From assembly GCF_003056055.1 (NCBI RefSeq), contig NZ_PYFP01000001.1, forward strand, positions 372,001 to 436,000: a DNA stretch of 64,000 bases, written 5' to 3'. Origin of the DNA: Glaciimonas sp. PCH181 (GTDB taxonomy: Bacteria > Pseudomonadota > Gammaproteobacteria > Burkholderiales > Burkholderiaceae_D). Shown here piece after piece: positions 28,506 to 37,800 of the stretch (positions are counted from its first letter, which is position 1; each line of letters opens with the position of its first letter). The position numbers and the translations under genes were made by a program. The notes below the pieces were generated by a model. That model made no database searches. It was not told the DNA's origin and saw nothing but the letters and a program-made list of their open reading frames with translations.

Positions 28506-29863
28506 TGGAAACCAGCGTATTGACGCTTGAAGCGGTATTAATCGAAGATGAAGACGCGGTGCGCAAGGCGACTGCGCAAACGCTTGAGCTGGGAGATTTT
28601 ACGGTGCACGCTTGTGAAAGCGCGGAACAGGCGCAGCCGTGGTTGCGTGCCGATTTTGCGGGCGTAATCGTGACCGACGTGCGCTTGCCGGGCCGTTCAG
28701 GGCTGGAAGTATTGGCGCAAGTCGTCGCGCTGGACCCAGACCTGCCGGTAATCGTTGTGACCGGTCATGGCGACGTCAGCATGGCGGTAGAGGCCATGCG
28801 TCAGGGCGCTTACGATTTCATAGAAAAGCCGTTCGCCTCGGAAAGATTGATGGAAACTGCCCGCCGCGCACAAGAAAAGCGTCACCTTGTCCTGGAGAAT
28901 CGCCGTCTTAAGGCCGCATGGTCAGCGCATCCGGACATGCCCGCGATGATCGGACAATCTGCGGCAACCGAACGGGTGCGGACCATGATTCGGAGTGTCG
29001 GCCCGACTGCGGTCGATATCCTGATCAATGGGCAGACCGGCACCGGTAAAGAGGTGGTCGCACGCCAGTTGCATATCGCCAGCGGGCGCAAAGGGCCTTT
29101 CGTCGCGATCAATTGCGGTGCGCTGCCAGAATCGGTGTTCGAAAGTGAAATTTTCGGGCATGAAGCGGGTGCTTTTACCAGTGCGCAGAAACGTCGCATC
29201 GGTAAACTTGAATATGCCAAAGGCGGCACGGTATTTCTGGATGAAATCGAAAGTATGCCGCTGGCGTTGCAAGTGAAGTTATTGCGCGTGTTGCAAGAGC
29301 GCCGTCTGGAACGATTGGGCGGTAACGACAGCATCGAGATCGATTGCCGCATCGTCGCCGCCACCAAGGTCGACTTGCTGGAACTCAGCGCGGCTGGCAA
29401 GTTTCGGGAAGACTTGTATTACCGGATTGGCGTCGTCAGCATAGGCTTGCCACGTCTGTCCGAGCGGCGCGAAGATATCCCATTGCTGCTAGCCTATTTT
29501 GCGCAAGGCGCTGCGGTCCGCTATCAACGGCCGCTTCCAGAATGGTCGCCAGCCGATATGACGCAATGGCAAGCACGCGACTGGCCGGGCAACGTGCGCG
29601 AGTTACGCAATTTTGCTGATCGCCTGGTGTTGGGCGTGGCCGAAGGCTGGGCAGATAGCCATGATCGGCTGCCAGAAATCGCGGCTGATGCTGCCACCTT
29701 GCCGCAGCAGATCGACGCCTATGAACGCAGGTTGATTGCCGAAGCGCTGACTGCCAACGAGGGCAATGTTGCGCTGACGGCAGAGCGCCTCGGCTTACCC
29801 AAAAAAACCCTGTATGACAAACTTAAGAAATATCAGTTGGCTGCCGGGCGGGCGATTGATTGA
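28505..29863 (+). CDS. DctD/MifR-type sigma-54 response regulator
   Basis: A 452-residue activator with three domains. The receiver has the phosphorylation site Asp58 (VTDVRLPGRSG). The AAA+ sigma-54 domain has Walker A GQTGTGKE at about 176-183, the sigma-contact loop GAFTSA (222-227, the DctD-type variant of GAFTGA), and FLDEIESMP as Walker B. The C-terminal Fis-type helix-turn-helix reads NVALTAERLGLPKKTLYDKLKKY. The start is ATG 28505, overlapping the kinase stop. It should bind upstream of the RpoN promoter of kgtP. Confidence 0.94.
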   Translation: METSVLTLEAVLIEDEDAVRKATAQTLELGDFTVHACESAEQAQPWLRADFAGVIVTDVRLPGRSGLEVLAQVVALDPDLPVIVVTGHGDVSMAVEAMRQGAYDFIEKPFASERLMETARRAQEKRHLVLENRRLKAAWSAHPDMPAMIGQSAATERVRTMIRSVGPTAVDILINGQTGTGKEVVARQLHIASGRKGPFVAINCGALPESVFESEIFGHEAGAFTSAQKRRIGKLEYAKGGTVFLDEIESMPLALQVKLLRVLQERRLERLGGNDSIEIDCRIVAATKVDLLELSAAGKFREDLYYRIGVVSIGLPRLSERREDIPLLLAYFAQGAAVRYQRPLPEWSPADMTQWQARDWPGNVRELRNFADRLVLGVAEGWADSHDRLPEIAADAATLPQQIDAYERRLIAEALTANEGNVALTAERLGLPKKTLYDKLKKYQLAAGRAID

Positions 29864-30147
29864 GTTGCTGTGAGTTACATGACTTGTTTTAAGTTGCGTT
29901 GGAAGAGGGCTTAAGGCCTTGTTACTTTTTTCGGAAATCGGTTTTTTTGTCGTCTGAATTTCCATCCAGATTTTCTTATATTTTCTGAAAATCCTTGTGA
30001 ATTCGTGTGAGTTTCTATGCGCTTCAGCATAAAAACCACTAGTTTTCAGACCTTTGCTAACGCAGTTTGCGTATGGCATAGCACGTGCTTATAACGACGT
30101 TGGCCAGTCATCAAGCGCCGCGATAAATAATGTTAATGGAGATAGAA
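29864..30147. other. Intergenic region before the amidase gene
   Basis: About 280 bases, AT-rich at 29930-30010. I see no hairpin with a T-run and no convincing promoter, though transcription of the amidase must start here or read through from the regulator. Confidence 0.35.
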
Positions 30148-31617
30148 ATGGATACGCAACGTCGCAATTTTTTGCAAAAAACAGGTTGTTATGCAGCCCT
30201 TGCCGGGTTGAGCACGGTTGTGCCGCAAGTGTTTGCGCGGACGACTGGCAGCACCGCTATGGGCAAGTTGTCGATAACGGAAATGTCGCAGCGGATGGCC
30301 GCCGGTTCGCTCACCAGCCGCCAGCTAGTAGAAGAGGCGATTGCCGCTATCGGCGATCCAAATCTTGAGGGTGCGCGTGCTTTCATGACCGTGTACGCCG
30401 CGCAGGCGCGGGCGGTGGCGACTGAGATTGATGCGCAGCGCCGCAAAGGAATCGTTGCCTCGCCGATCGCCGGTATTCCTATCTCGATCAAAGATTTGTT
30501 TGATGAAGCAGGGCAAACTACATTGGGCGGTTCTACGGTATTGATTGGGCAACCTCCTGCAGTGCGTGATTCGACGGTTGTTGCCAGATTGCGTAAGGCT
30601 GGAGCGGTCATTATCGGACGCACTAATACCGTCGAATTTGCCTATACCGGATTGGGCGTGAACCCGCATTACGGCACACCAAAAAATGTGTATGACCGTG
30701 CTACCGGCCGGATTCCAGGCGGTTCGACCTCAGGCGGAGCGATTTCTGTCGGCGACGGTATGGCAGTCGCTGCTATCGGTACCGATACTGGCGGCTCGTT
30801 GCGGATTCCGGCGGCACTTAACGGTTTGGTTGGATTTAAACCGACACAACGCCGTGTGCCGTTAGAAGGCGTGATGCCTTTATCAACGACGCTGGATTCA
30901 GCAGGGGCAATTAGCTGGAGTGTGGCCGATTGCACGCTGATGGATGCAGTGCTTACCGCCGAGGCCGTCCAGGTGCCGGATGCGCCCTCGTTGCGTGGAT
31001 TACGCTTTGCTGTGCCAAAGACTTTCTTTCAAACCGACTTGTCAGAGCCGGTGGCACGTGCATTTGCTATCGCCCTGTCGCGACTGTCCGCAGCGGGTGC
31101 AACGATCGTCGAATTGCCGATGGCTGAGTTTGCGCAAGCGGCAAACATCAATCCACGCGGAATGATCACTGCTTCGGAGGCCTATGCCTGGCACCGCAAA
31201 TATATTGAGAATGGCGCTGACAAGTACGATCCGCGCGTATTGGCTCGGATCAAAACCGGTGCGGCCATCAGCGCGCCCGATTATGTGCAGTTGCTGACGC
31301 TGCGGCGCGAGTTTATCCGCTCGATCAATCAGGCCGCAGCTGGCTATGATGCGATGCTGATGCCAACCACACCGGACATCGCGCCAACTATTGCCGAGGT
31401 GTTGAAGGACGACGAGAGTTACTACCGCATTAATGGCCGTATGTTGCGCAATCCGTCAGTTGTTAATTTGTTTGATGGTTGCGCACTTTCTGTGCCTTGC
31501 CATCAAGCGGGTGACGCGCCAGTCGGTCTCATGATCGCGGGTACGCAGAATACCGATCATCGTATTCTGGCGATCGGGCGTTCGATAGAGGCAGTGGTCG
31601 CACCGCGTCGGGTTTAA
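30148..31617 (+). CDS. Amidase-signature family hydrolase with Tat-like leader
   Basis: A 489-residue amidase of the Ser-cisSer-Lys class. Lys lies in ISIKDLFDEAG, the glycine-rich signature is GGSTSGGA, and TDTGGSLRIPAALNGLVGFKPT is the conserved core. ATG 30148 was chosen: GGAG stands about seven bases upstream and the N-terminus MDTQRRNFLQKTG then resembles a twin-arginine leader followed by a hydrophobic stretch ending VFAR. The protein may thus be exported folded. Related proteins include aryl/alkyl amidases and GatA-like enzymes; the substrate is unknown. It is followed by a shared terminator. Confidence 0.88.
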   Translation: MDTQRRNFLQKTGCYAALAGLSTVVPQVFARTTGSTAMGKLSITEMSQRMAAGSLTSRQLVEEAIAAIGDPNLEGARAFMTVYAAQARAVATEIDAQRRKGIVASPIAGIPISIKDLFDEAGQTTLGGSTVLIGQPPAVRDSTVVARLRKAGAVIIGRTNTVEFAYTGLGVNPHYGTPKNVYDRATGRIPGGSTSGGAISVGDGMAVAAIGTDTGGSLRIPAALNGLVGFKPTQRRVPLEGVMPLSTTLDSAGAISWSVADCTLMDAVLTAEAVQVPDAPSLRGLRFAVPKTFFQTDLSEPVARAFAIALSRLSAAGATIVELPMAEFAQAANINPRGMITASEAYAWHRKYIENGADKYDPRVLARIKTGAAISAPDYVQLLTLRREFIRSINQAAAGYDAMLMPTTPDIAPTIAEVLKDDESYYRINGRMLRNPSVVNLFDGCALSVPCHQAGDAPVGLMIAGTQNTDHRILAIGRSIEAVVAPRRV

Positions 31618-31675
31618 GAGGTTATCGACTTATTTGTTGCGAGCCGCTTTGCGGTTGCAATAGGGTTGACGAAAT

Positions 31676-31715
31676 AAAAGGTGCTCACAATGCAGATTGT
31701 GGGCACCTTTTATTT
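31676..31715. terminator. Bidirectional terminator, amidase and PLP enzyme
   Basis: AAAAGGTGCTCACAAT pairs with ATTGTGGGCACCTTTT (one G:T wobble) around GCAG, giving a 16-bp stem with A- and T-runs on either side. It serves the two convergent genes. Confidence 0.92.
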
Positions 31716-31744
31716 AATGCATTAATGGCATTAATGCAGCTTGT

Positions 31745-32953
31745 TCAGACCTCTTTGCTGGCATGGGCTAACGCCTGTTCGACATCTGCCAGCAGATCCT
31801 CCGGGTCTTCGATGCCAGCACTAAAGCGGACGAGTCCTTCCGTCACGCCATTCTTCAAACGAATAGCCTCGGCCACAGCGCTATGCGTGGTGGAGGCAGG
31901 ATGACAGGCTAACGAATCGACATCGCCGACCGATACCGCTTGCGTGACCAGTTGCAAACGATCTAGGAAGAGACGCGCCATCGCACGGCCACCGCGAAAC
32001 TCAAACGACAGGATGCCGCCGAAACGTCGCATCTGGCGGCGCGCAATTTCGTGTCCGGGATGTGAGGGCAGGCCGGGGTAATACACGCGCTCTACTGCCG
32101 GATGGCTATGCAAGAACGCGGCGATTTGTTGTGCGTTGTCGCAGGCGGCCTCGATTCGCAGCGGCAACGTTTTTAAGCCGCGAATAAACATGAAGGCCTC
32201 ATGCGGACTCATGCAGCCGCCAAGTTCTTTCATGCCGATTGAACGGATGGTTTTCATCAGGTCTGCGCGGCCCAAAGCTACACCGCCAGTGGCGTCGCCA
32301 TGACCGCCGATGTATTTGGTCGCCGAATGTACAACGACATCGATCCCCAGCGCCAACGGCTGGGTCAGGCATGGCGTAGAAAAAGTGTTGTCGGCAACGC
32401 TGAGAATTCCAGCCTCATGCGCAATACGCGCAACTTCTGCCAGATCAATAATGCCCATCACCGGATTGGCTGGCGTCTCCACATAGATCAGTCTGGTACG
32501 TGGGCTGAGTTGCGCCTGAACACTGGCCAAATCCGGCACTGGAATCGTCCGAATGCCAAGGCGCGGCAATAGTCCGCGTAATATCCCGTCAGTCCCGCCA
32601 TACACCGTGCCGACATAAATGACCTCATCCCCGGCAGAAACCAGCCCAAGCAATGTCGATGAAACAGCGGCTGAGCCACTGGAAAATGCCACAGCGCTTT
32701 CTGCGCCTTCTAGCGCAGCCATCTTCGCTTCAAAGGTTTGTACGGTCGGATTGGCAAAGCGACTGTATAAGAATCCCGGTTGCTCGCCGTTAAACCGCCG
32801 CACACCCGCATCGAAATCGTCATATGCAAAGGATGACGTAGCGACGATCGGTGTCGCGGTGGCACCGGTGGTGATATCCGGTGCCTGACCGGCATGTACG
32901 GCTAAAGTACGCAAACCAAAGGTGCGGGATAGCGGCTGTTTTGGCGTTGACAT
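31745..32953 (-). CDS. Trans-sulfuration PLP enzyme (O-succinylhomoserine sulfhydrylase / methionine gamma-lyase type)
   Basis: A 402-residue Cys/Met metabolism PLP-dependent enzyme. The PLP lysine is in SATKYIGGHGD; other hallmarks are YSRFANPTVQTFEAKMAALEG, VYGGTD and ETPANP. ATG 32953 was chosen because GGAG lies five bases upstream; the frame is open 15 codons further. The protein is of O-succinylhomoserine sulfhydrylase (MetZ) or methionine gamma-lyase type; the sequence does not decide. It sits alone between the amidase and pcaR, so context does not help either. Confidence 0.85.
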   Translation of the reverse strand: MSTPKQPLSRTFGLRTLAVHAGQAPDITTGATATPIVATSSFAYDDFDAGVRRFNGEQPGFLYSRFANPTVQTFEAKMAALEGAESAVAFSSGSAAVSSTLLGLVSAGDEVIYVGTVYGGTDGILRGLLPRLGIRTIPVPDLASVQAQLSPRTRLIYVETPANPVMGIIDLAEVARIAHEAGILSVADNTFSTPCLTQPLALGIDVVVHSATKYIGGHGDATGGVALGRADLMKTIRSIGMKELGGCMSPHEAFMFIRGLKTLPLRIEAACDNAQQIAAFLHSHPAVERVYYPGLPSHPGHEIARRQMRRFGGILSFEFRGGRAMARLFLDRLQLVTQAVSVGDVDSLACHPASTTHSAVAEAIRLKNGVTEGLVRFSAGIEDPEDLLADVEQALAHASKEV

Positions 32954-33163
32954 GAAATCTCCTTGATGAAGGGCAAATGGGCGATGGTGATTGTACAAAC
33001 TATCGCGGTCAGACGTAAATATTCGGCAGCCTATCTTGTGGAGCGGTCTTTTCGGTGTAAAGGGGTTCGTGATTCGCTGCTAACCTATGAACATCAAAGT
33101 TTTAGAGCGTTTGGGCAAGGCGATGAGGCCGACGTGCAGCCGCCTCACAAATTAGCCGCACCA

Positions 33164-33988
33164 TCACTGTTGCGCACGCACCAGTACATTGATTTTTGCT
33201 GCTGCGGCCAATAATTTAGGCAGGCTCTTTTCTAGCAAACTGGCCGGTCCCGGATTGTTTACCTGACCGCTGATGTTGATTGCCGCGACGACCCTGCCAT
33301 TGCGATCGACAATCGGTGCTGCCAGCGAGACCAGCCCTTGTTCGAGTTCTTCACTGATCTGACACCAACCCTGAATCCGCACTTGTTCGATTGCCGCTTG
33401 CAAGCGCTCCGGATCAACTATTGTGTGTGGTGTTAATGGCGTTAGCGTCATGCTGGCAACGCGTTCTTTGAGTGTCGCAGGCGGCAAACCGGCCAATAGC
33501 ACTCTTCCCATCGATGTGCAGTAAGCCGGAAGACGGCTGCCAACGCCAAGATTGATCGACATGATTTTATGGGCCGGGACCCGTAATACATAGACGATTT
33601 CATCACCGTCCAACACAGCGGCAGAGCAGGATTGGCGCAGACTCTCCACCAACTCTTCCATTACCGGCTGCGCCTGCGTCCATACCGGCAATGACGACAG
33701 GTAAGCGAAACCCAATTCCAAAATTTTAGGCGTCAAACGAAATAGACGTCCCTCAGTCTCGACATAGCCGAGATGTAACAAGGTCAGCAAAATCCGTCGT
33801 GCACCAGCTCGTGTCAACCCAGCCCGTTCGGCGACTTCAGTCAACGTCTGGGCCGGTGCGCCAGCCCCAAAACTGCGCAGCACAGCCAGTCCGCGTGCAA
33901 AAGATTGCACATAGCTGTCGCCGGGTTTGGGGTCGGATGCGGCAATTTGCGTGTCTTCGGCTTCTGATAACGGAACAGGATGCAACAT
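33164..33988 (-). CDS. pcaR: IclR-family regulator of the beta-ketoadipate pathway
   Basis: A 274-residue IclR-type regulator of the PcaR/PcaU/PobR subgroup. The N-terminal winged helix (LTEVAERAGLTRAGARRILLTL) is followed by an effector domain with LPAYCTSMGRVLL and the C-terminal GRVVAAINISGQ. It is divergent from pcaI-pcaJ-pcaF with 241 bases between, the classical arrangement for PcaR activation by beta-ketoadipate. The gene name rests on family plus context. Confidence 0.88.
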   Translation of the reverse strand: MLHPVPLSEAEDTQIAASDPKPGDSYVQSFARGLAVLRSFGAGAPAQTLTEVAERAGLTRAGARRILLTLLHLGYVETEGRLFRLTPKILELGFAYLSSLPVWTQAQPVMEELVESLRQSCSAAVLDGDEIVYVLRVPAHKIMSINLGVGSRLPAYCTSMGRVLLAGLPPATLKERVASMTLTPLTPHTIVDPERLQAAIEQVRIQGWCQISEELEQGLVSLAAPIVDRNGRVVAAINISGQVNNPGPASLLEKSLPKLLAAAAKINVLVRAQQ

Positions 33989-34156
33989 TCAAACCTCTTT
34001 TCTTTTGCTTAACATGCAACGATGCGCATTATTGTAGGCCACGGACAACAGCGCTATGTGCCGATTTTTACGCCCACCTCTGATCCACCTAATTTCAATA
34101 ATCGACCAGACAAGACCATTGACAAGGCCTTATCGGATGACTATTCTTACGTCATT

Positions 34157-34194
34157 AAGTTCTAAATACGAATATTTGTTCATTATAAGAACTT
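34157..34194. promoter_or_regulatory. Inverted repeat in the pcaR-pcaI intergenic region
   Basis: AAGTTCT at 34157-34163 and AGAACTT at 34188-34194 are exact complements, 24 bases apart, in an AT-rich stretch 36 bases before the pcaI ATG. It is a candidate regulator-binding site. It does not match the PcaR consensus that I remember, although GTTCGAAT occurs at 34214-34221. Confidence 0.45.
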
Positions 34195-34229
34195 TTCTAT
34201 CGATTTTCAACCAATTGTTCGAATAGGCC

Positions 34230-34925
34230 ATGATTAATAAAATTGTCCATACCGTAGCAGACGCGCTAGCAGATATTCACGATGGCGCAACCGTCATGAT
34301 TGGCGGCTTTGGAGGGGCTGGTCAGCCCGCCGAATTGATCGATGGCCTGATTGCGCAAGGCGCTAAAGATCTGGTGATCGTCAACAACAACGCTGGCAAT
34401 GGCGAAACGGGCCTGGCGGCTTTATTAAAAAACGGTCAGGTGCGCAAGATCATTTGCTCCTTCCCACGTCAGGCAGATTCGCATATTTTTGATGGTTTAT
34501 ATCGCGCCGGAAAGATTGAACTGGAACTGGTGCCGCAAGGCAATCTGGCCGAGCGCATTCGTGCGGCAGGGGCGGGCATCGGCGCATTTTTCAGCCCGAC
34601 CGGTTACGGCACGGATTTGGCAAATGGTCGCGAAACGCGCGAGATCAATGGTCGTATGTATGTATTGGAATATCCGATTCATGCAGATTTTGCGCTGATC
34701 AAGGCCGAGGCTGGCGATCGCTGGGGCAATCTGACTTATCGCAAGACCGCCCGCAATTTCGGCCCGATTATGGCCAGCGCCGCCAAGATCACCATTGCCT
34801 CGGTACACGATATCGTCGAGCTGGGCAGCATTGATCCAGAGACGGTCATCACACCGGGCCTGTATATAAAACGCGTGGTGCAAGTAGCACGCGTCGCCAC
34901 CGGTCCGGCTGGCTTCAAGGCTTAA
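34230..34925 (+). CDS. pcaI: 3-oxoadipate CoA-transferase, subunit A
   Basis: One half of the heterodimeric enzyme that moves CoA from succinyl-CoA to beta-ketoadipate. The 231-residue subunit has the family core MIGGFGGAGQPAELIDGL near residue 22, SFPRQADSHIF, and GKIELELVPQGNLAERIRAAGAGIGAF. It starts the pcaI-pcaJ-pcaF unit; pcaJ begins 13 bases downstream. The SFPRQADS segment is typical of the 3-oxoadipate enzyme rather than acetoacetate CoA-transferase. Confidence 0.94.
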   Translation: MINKIVHTVADALADIHDGATVMIGGFGGAGQPAELIDGLIAQGAKDLVIVNNNAGNGETGLAALLKNGQVRKIICSFPRQADSHIFDGLYRAGKIELELVPQGNLAERIRAAGAGIGAFFSPTGYGTDLANGRETREINGRMYVLEYPIHADFALIKAEAGDRWGNLTYRKTARNFGPIMASAAKITIASVHDIVELGSIDPETVITPGLYIKRVVQVARVATGPAGFKA

Positions 34926-34938
34926 GGGGGAAAGAAGA

Positions 34939-35622
34939 ATGAGTGAGAAATTAACCAACGCGACAACAACCGGCGGCAATATGAAAAAATGGTCCAGAGA
35001 ACAAATGGCAGTGCGCGTGGCGCAAGATATTGCCGATGGCGATGTCGTCAACCTTGGAATTGGCTTGCCAACGATGGTCGCCAATCATTTGCCGAGTGAT
35101 CGCGAAGTTATTCTGCATAGCGAAAACGGCGTGATCGGCATGGGACCGGCTCCCGCTGAGGGTGAAGAAGACTATGACCTGATCAATGCAGGCAAGCAAC
35201 CGGTGACGCTATTGGCGGGCGGCTGCTTCTTCCATCACGCGGACAGTTTTGCAATGATGCGCGGTGGCCATCTGGATGTGTGCGTACTTGGCGCGTTTCA
35301 GGTTTCCGCCAGCGGCGACCTCGCCAATTGGCACACCGGCGCACCGGATGCGATTCCAGCCGTTGGCGGCGCAATGGATCTTGCCATCGGTGCCAAAAAG
35401 ACTTACGTCATGATGGAGCATCTGACCAAATCCGGGGCGAGCAAACTCGTCTCCGAGTGCACTTATCCGCTCACTGGCATAGGCTGCGTTAGCCGGATTT
35501 ATACCGATCTGGCCGTGATCGACTTGACCCCCGATGGCGCTAAAGTGATCGATATCGTCGCCGGATTATCGTTCGATGAGCTGCAAAAAGTGACCGCGGT
35601 AACGTTGGTCAACGCTTGCTGA
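34939..35622 (+). CDS. pcaJ: 3-oxoadipate CoA-transferase, subunit B
   Basis: The catalytic subunit, 227 residues, with the active-site Glu in HSENGVIGMGP and the family region NLGIGLPTMVANHLP. GGHLDVCVLGAFQVSASGD and CTYPLTGIGCV complete the fold. GGGGGAAAG-type spacing (AAGGGGGAAAG) before ATG 34939 gives a strong ribosome site. A start at ATG 34981 (MKKWSREQ), which begins the conserved fold directly, is possible. Confidence 0.94.
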   Translation: MSEKLTNATTTGGNMKKWSREQMAVRVAQDIADGDVVNLGIGLPTMVANHLPSDREVILHSENGVIGMGPAPAEGEEDYDLINAGKQPVTLLAGGCFFHHADSFAMMRGGHLDVCVLGAFQVSASGDLANWHTGAPDAIPAVGGAMDLAIGAKKTYVMMEHLTKSGASKLVSECTYPLTGIGCVSRIYTDLAVIDLTPDGAKVIDIVAGLSFDELQKVTAVTLVNAC

Positions 35623-35740
35623 TACTGCCGAATTGCATAGATTGATTGCGCTGCCGAATGTTGCTGCGCAATCGTAGTAATCCTGACAAAAATGCCGTCA
35701 TAACCCCTATACCTGTTACCTCTATATTCAGGAGATTTTA

Positions 35741-36943
35741 ATGTCCCATGCTTTCATTTGCGATGCCCAACGAACACCCTTCGGTCGCTACGGCGGTGCG
35801 TTGTCAGGCGTTCGCGCTGACGACCTCGGGGCAGTCCCGATCCGCGCTTTAATTGCGCGTAATCCACAAGTCGACTGGCAAGCTGTGACCGACGTGATCT
35901 ATGGCTGCGCGAATCAGGCAGGCGAAGATAATCGCAACGTTGCCCGCATGTCGGCGCTATTGGCTGGTCTGCCGATAGACGTCCCCGGCGCAACCGTCAA
36001 TCGCTTGTGCGGATCGGGATTAGACGCTATCGGCACCGCGGCTCGTGCCATCAAAAGTGGCGAAGCAGGACTGATGATCGCTGGCGGCGTCGAAAGTATG
36101 AGTCGCGCACCTTTCGTCATGGGTAAGGCTGAAAGCGCATTTTCACGCGCCGCCAAAATGGAAGATACAACCATCGGCTGGCGCTTCATCAATGCACTAA
36201 TGAAGGCTCAATACGGCGTCGATTCGATGCCCGAAACAGCTGAAAATGTCGCCACCGAATACGGCATCAACCGCGCCGATCAAGACAAAATGGCTGTCTC
36301 CAGCCAAATGAAAGCCATTGCTGCGCAACAAGCGGGATTCTTCGATAGCGAGATAGCACCGGTCACAATTACGCCAAAAAAAGGCGACGCCATCGTCATC
36401 AGCAAAGACGAACATCCACGCGCGACGTCGCTTGAGGTATTAGCAAAACTCAAGCCCATCGTCAAAGCAGATGGCACGGTCACAGCCGGTAATGCATCCG
36501 GTGTGAATGACGGCGCCTGCGCATTACTGTTGGCAAATGACGCCACCGCTGCTAAATATGGCCTGACCCCGAGAGCACGCATCGTCGGCATGGCTACAGC
36601 TGGCGTTGCGCCACGCGTCATGGGCATTGGACCGTTTCCCGCAACATTAAAAGTATTAGAACTAACCGGGTTGAGACTAGATCAGTTCGACGTAATCGAA
36701 CTCAACGAAGCATTTGCAGCCCAAGGGTTAGCTGTACTGCGGCAACTTGGCTTGCAAGACGACGATCCCCGCGTCAATCCAAACGGCGGTGCGATTGCAC
36801 TCGGACATCCACTAGGCGCATCCGGTGCACGTCTCGTCATGACCGCAATTAATCAGTTGCAACGGATTAACGGTCGCTATGCGCTGTGTACCATGTGTAT
36901 AGGGGTCGGGCAGGGTATTGCGATTGTTATTGAGCGTGTTTGA
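35741..36943 (+). CDS. pcaF: 3-oxoadipyl-CoA thiolase
   Basis: Cleaves beta-ketoadipyl-CoA to succinyl-CoA and acetyl-CoA, the final step of the pathway. The 400-residue thiolase has the acyl-enzyme Cys in NRLCGSGLDA (near residue 90), the His in NPNGGAIALGHPLGASGA, and the second Cys in ALCTMCIGVGQG. It follows pcaJ by 118 bases. AGGAG precedes the ATG. Codons in its last third end mostly in A or C, then shift to G or T over the last twenty codons. Confidence 0.95.
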   Translation: MSHAFICDAQRTPFGRYGGALSGVRADDLGAVPIRALIARNPQVDWQAVTDVIYGCANQAGEDNRNVARMSALLAGLPIDVPGATVNRLCGSGLDAIGTAARAIKSGEAGLMIAGGVESMSRAPFVMGKAESAFSRAAKMEDTTIGWRFINALMKAQYGVDSMPETAENVATEYGINRADQDKMAVSSQMKAIAAQQAGFFDSEIAPVTITPKKGDAIVISKDEHPRATSLEVLAKLKPIVKADGTVTAGNASGVNDGACALLLANDATAAKYGLTPRARIVGMATAGVAPRVMGIGPFPATLKVLELTGLRLDQFDVIELNEAFAAQGLAVLRQLGLQDDDPRVNPNGGAIALGHPLGASGARLVMTAINQLQRINGRYALCTMCIGVGQGIAIVIERV

Positions 36944-37047
36944 GATTTTTAATATGGATTGAAGGGCGCGATGCGGTTGGAAATCTTGCGAAAAGTATTT
37001 TTGCTGCCGTGGAGTGTCGTTTTCAGTCTTGTTAATTGATAAAGATT

Positions 37048-37079
37048 CCCTTCCTCGCAAATCTGTTTGCGAGGAAGGG
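37048..37079. terminator. Hairpin downstream of pcaF
   Basis: CCCTTCCTCGCAAA and TTTGCGAGGAAGGG form a perfect 14-bp stem with loop TCTG. There is no T-run behind it on either strand, so it may be a Rho-assisted or mRNA-end-protecting structure. Confidence 0.65.
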
Positions 37080-37112
37080 TAGAAGTGAAATAAACTATTA
37101 AATCTAGATTAC

Positions 37113-37142
37113 TTGCTAGAAACGGTTAATAGCCGCTATAAT
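37113..37142 (+). promoter_or_regulatory. Promoter of the tRNA-Lys gene
   Basis: TTGCTA (37113-37118), 18 bases, then a perfect TATAAT (37137-37142) end twelve bases before the tRNA. This is a good sigma-70 promoter. Confidence 0.82.
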
Positions 37143-37154
37143 CTTTCCCCTGTT

Positions 37155-37230
37155 GGGGCGTTAGCTCAGTTGGTAGAGCAGCGGACTCTTAATCCGTAGG
37201 TCGTGTGTTCGAGTCACACACGCCCCACCA
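37155..37230 (+). tRNA. tRNA-Lys (anticodon CTT)
   Basis: A 76-base cloverleaf: acceptor GGGGCGT pairs with ACGCCCC, the D-arm contains AGCTCAGTTGGTAGAGC, the anticodon loop CTCTTAA carries CTT (reads AAG), and the T-arm GTGTGTTCGAGTCACAC is intact. CCA is encoded. A promoter precedes it and a terminator follows. Confidence 0.98.
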
Positions 37231-37235
37231 ATAGA

Positions 37236-37275
37236 CATAAAGCTTCCCGAGTAATCGGGAGGCTTTTATGTTTTG
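37236..37275 (+). terminator. Terminator after tRNA-Lys
   Basis: AAAGCTTCCCGA and TCGGGAGGCTTTT pair around GTAA and are followed by ATGTTTTG. The stem has one internal mismatch. Confidence 0.82.
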
Positions 37276-37800
37276 ATGGCTATACATTTTCTGCCATTCC
37301 CATATTTGGGAGTGTGTAACGCGATAATACATTCTGTAATGTCGGGTTTGCTTTCAGACTGATTTGCGTTTGATTCTGGGCGTACTATTAATCATTCAAG
37401 TAGCCTCTGGAAAAATGATTAGTGCTACCCGTATGAGATGAGATATTGGCCGGGAGTTTGGCGTGTTTGGTTTGGAGTCGTACTTAGAGCCAAAGACGTT
37501 AATCGGAGGATGAGATAGCCGTTAATCGAAGCAGAACTGCGGTGGGATGCGGGTAAGCACCACGTCAGCACTGCGGCTCATGCCATAAAAATCGCGGTTG
37601 CACATAGGTTTTGCAACCTTCAGGAATACACCATCTCCCGAAAAATCCGAGGATTTTTTAGTGGCGAATCTGGTGCGCCGCGATTGCTTAGTCGATGTCT
37701 TAATGAGTCCGCTTATTCGCCCTTACGTTCATTATTTGCGCGCAGGCTATGCCGATAAATGCGTCGTTGCGGCGCAACTTTAGCGCAAAGGCGATGCTAG
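37276..37800. other. Gene-poor region downstream of tRNA-Lys
   Basis: About 525 bases without a credible gene. A short open frame of 61 codons (37598-37783) ends LRAGYADKCVVAAQL and could be the tail of a decayed gene, but I do not recognise it. AAAAATCC/GGATTTTT at 37641-37658 is a tight inverted repeat. I did not find a repeat of the tRNA 3' end, an integrase or a transposase. Confidence 0.45.
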
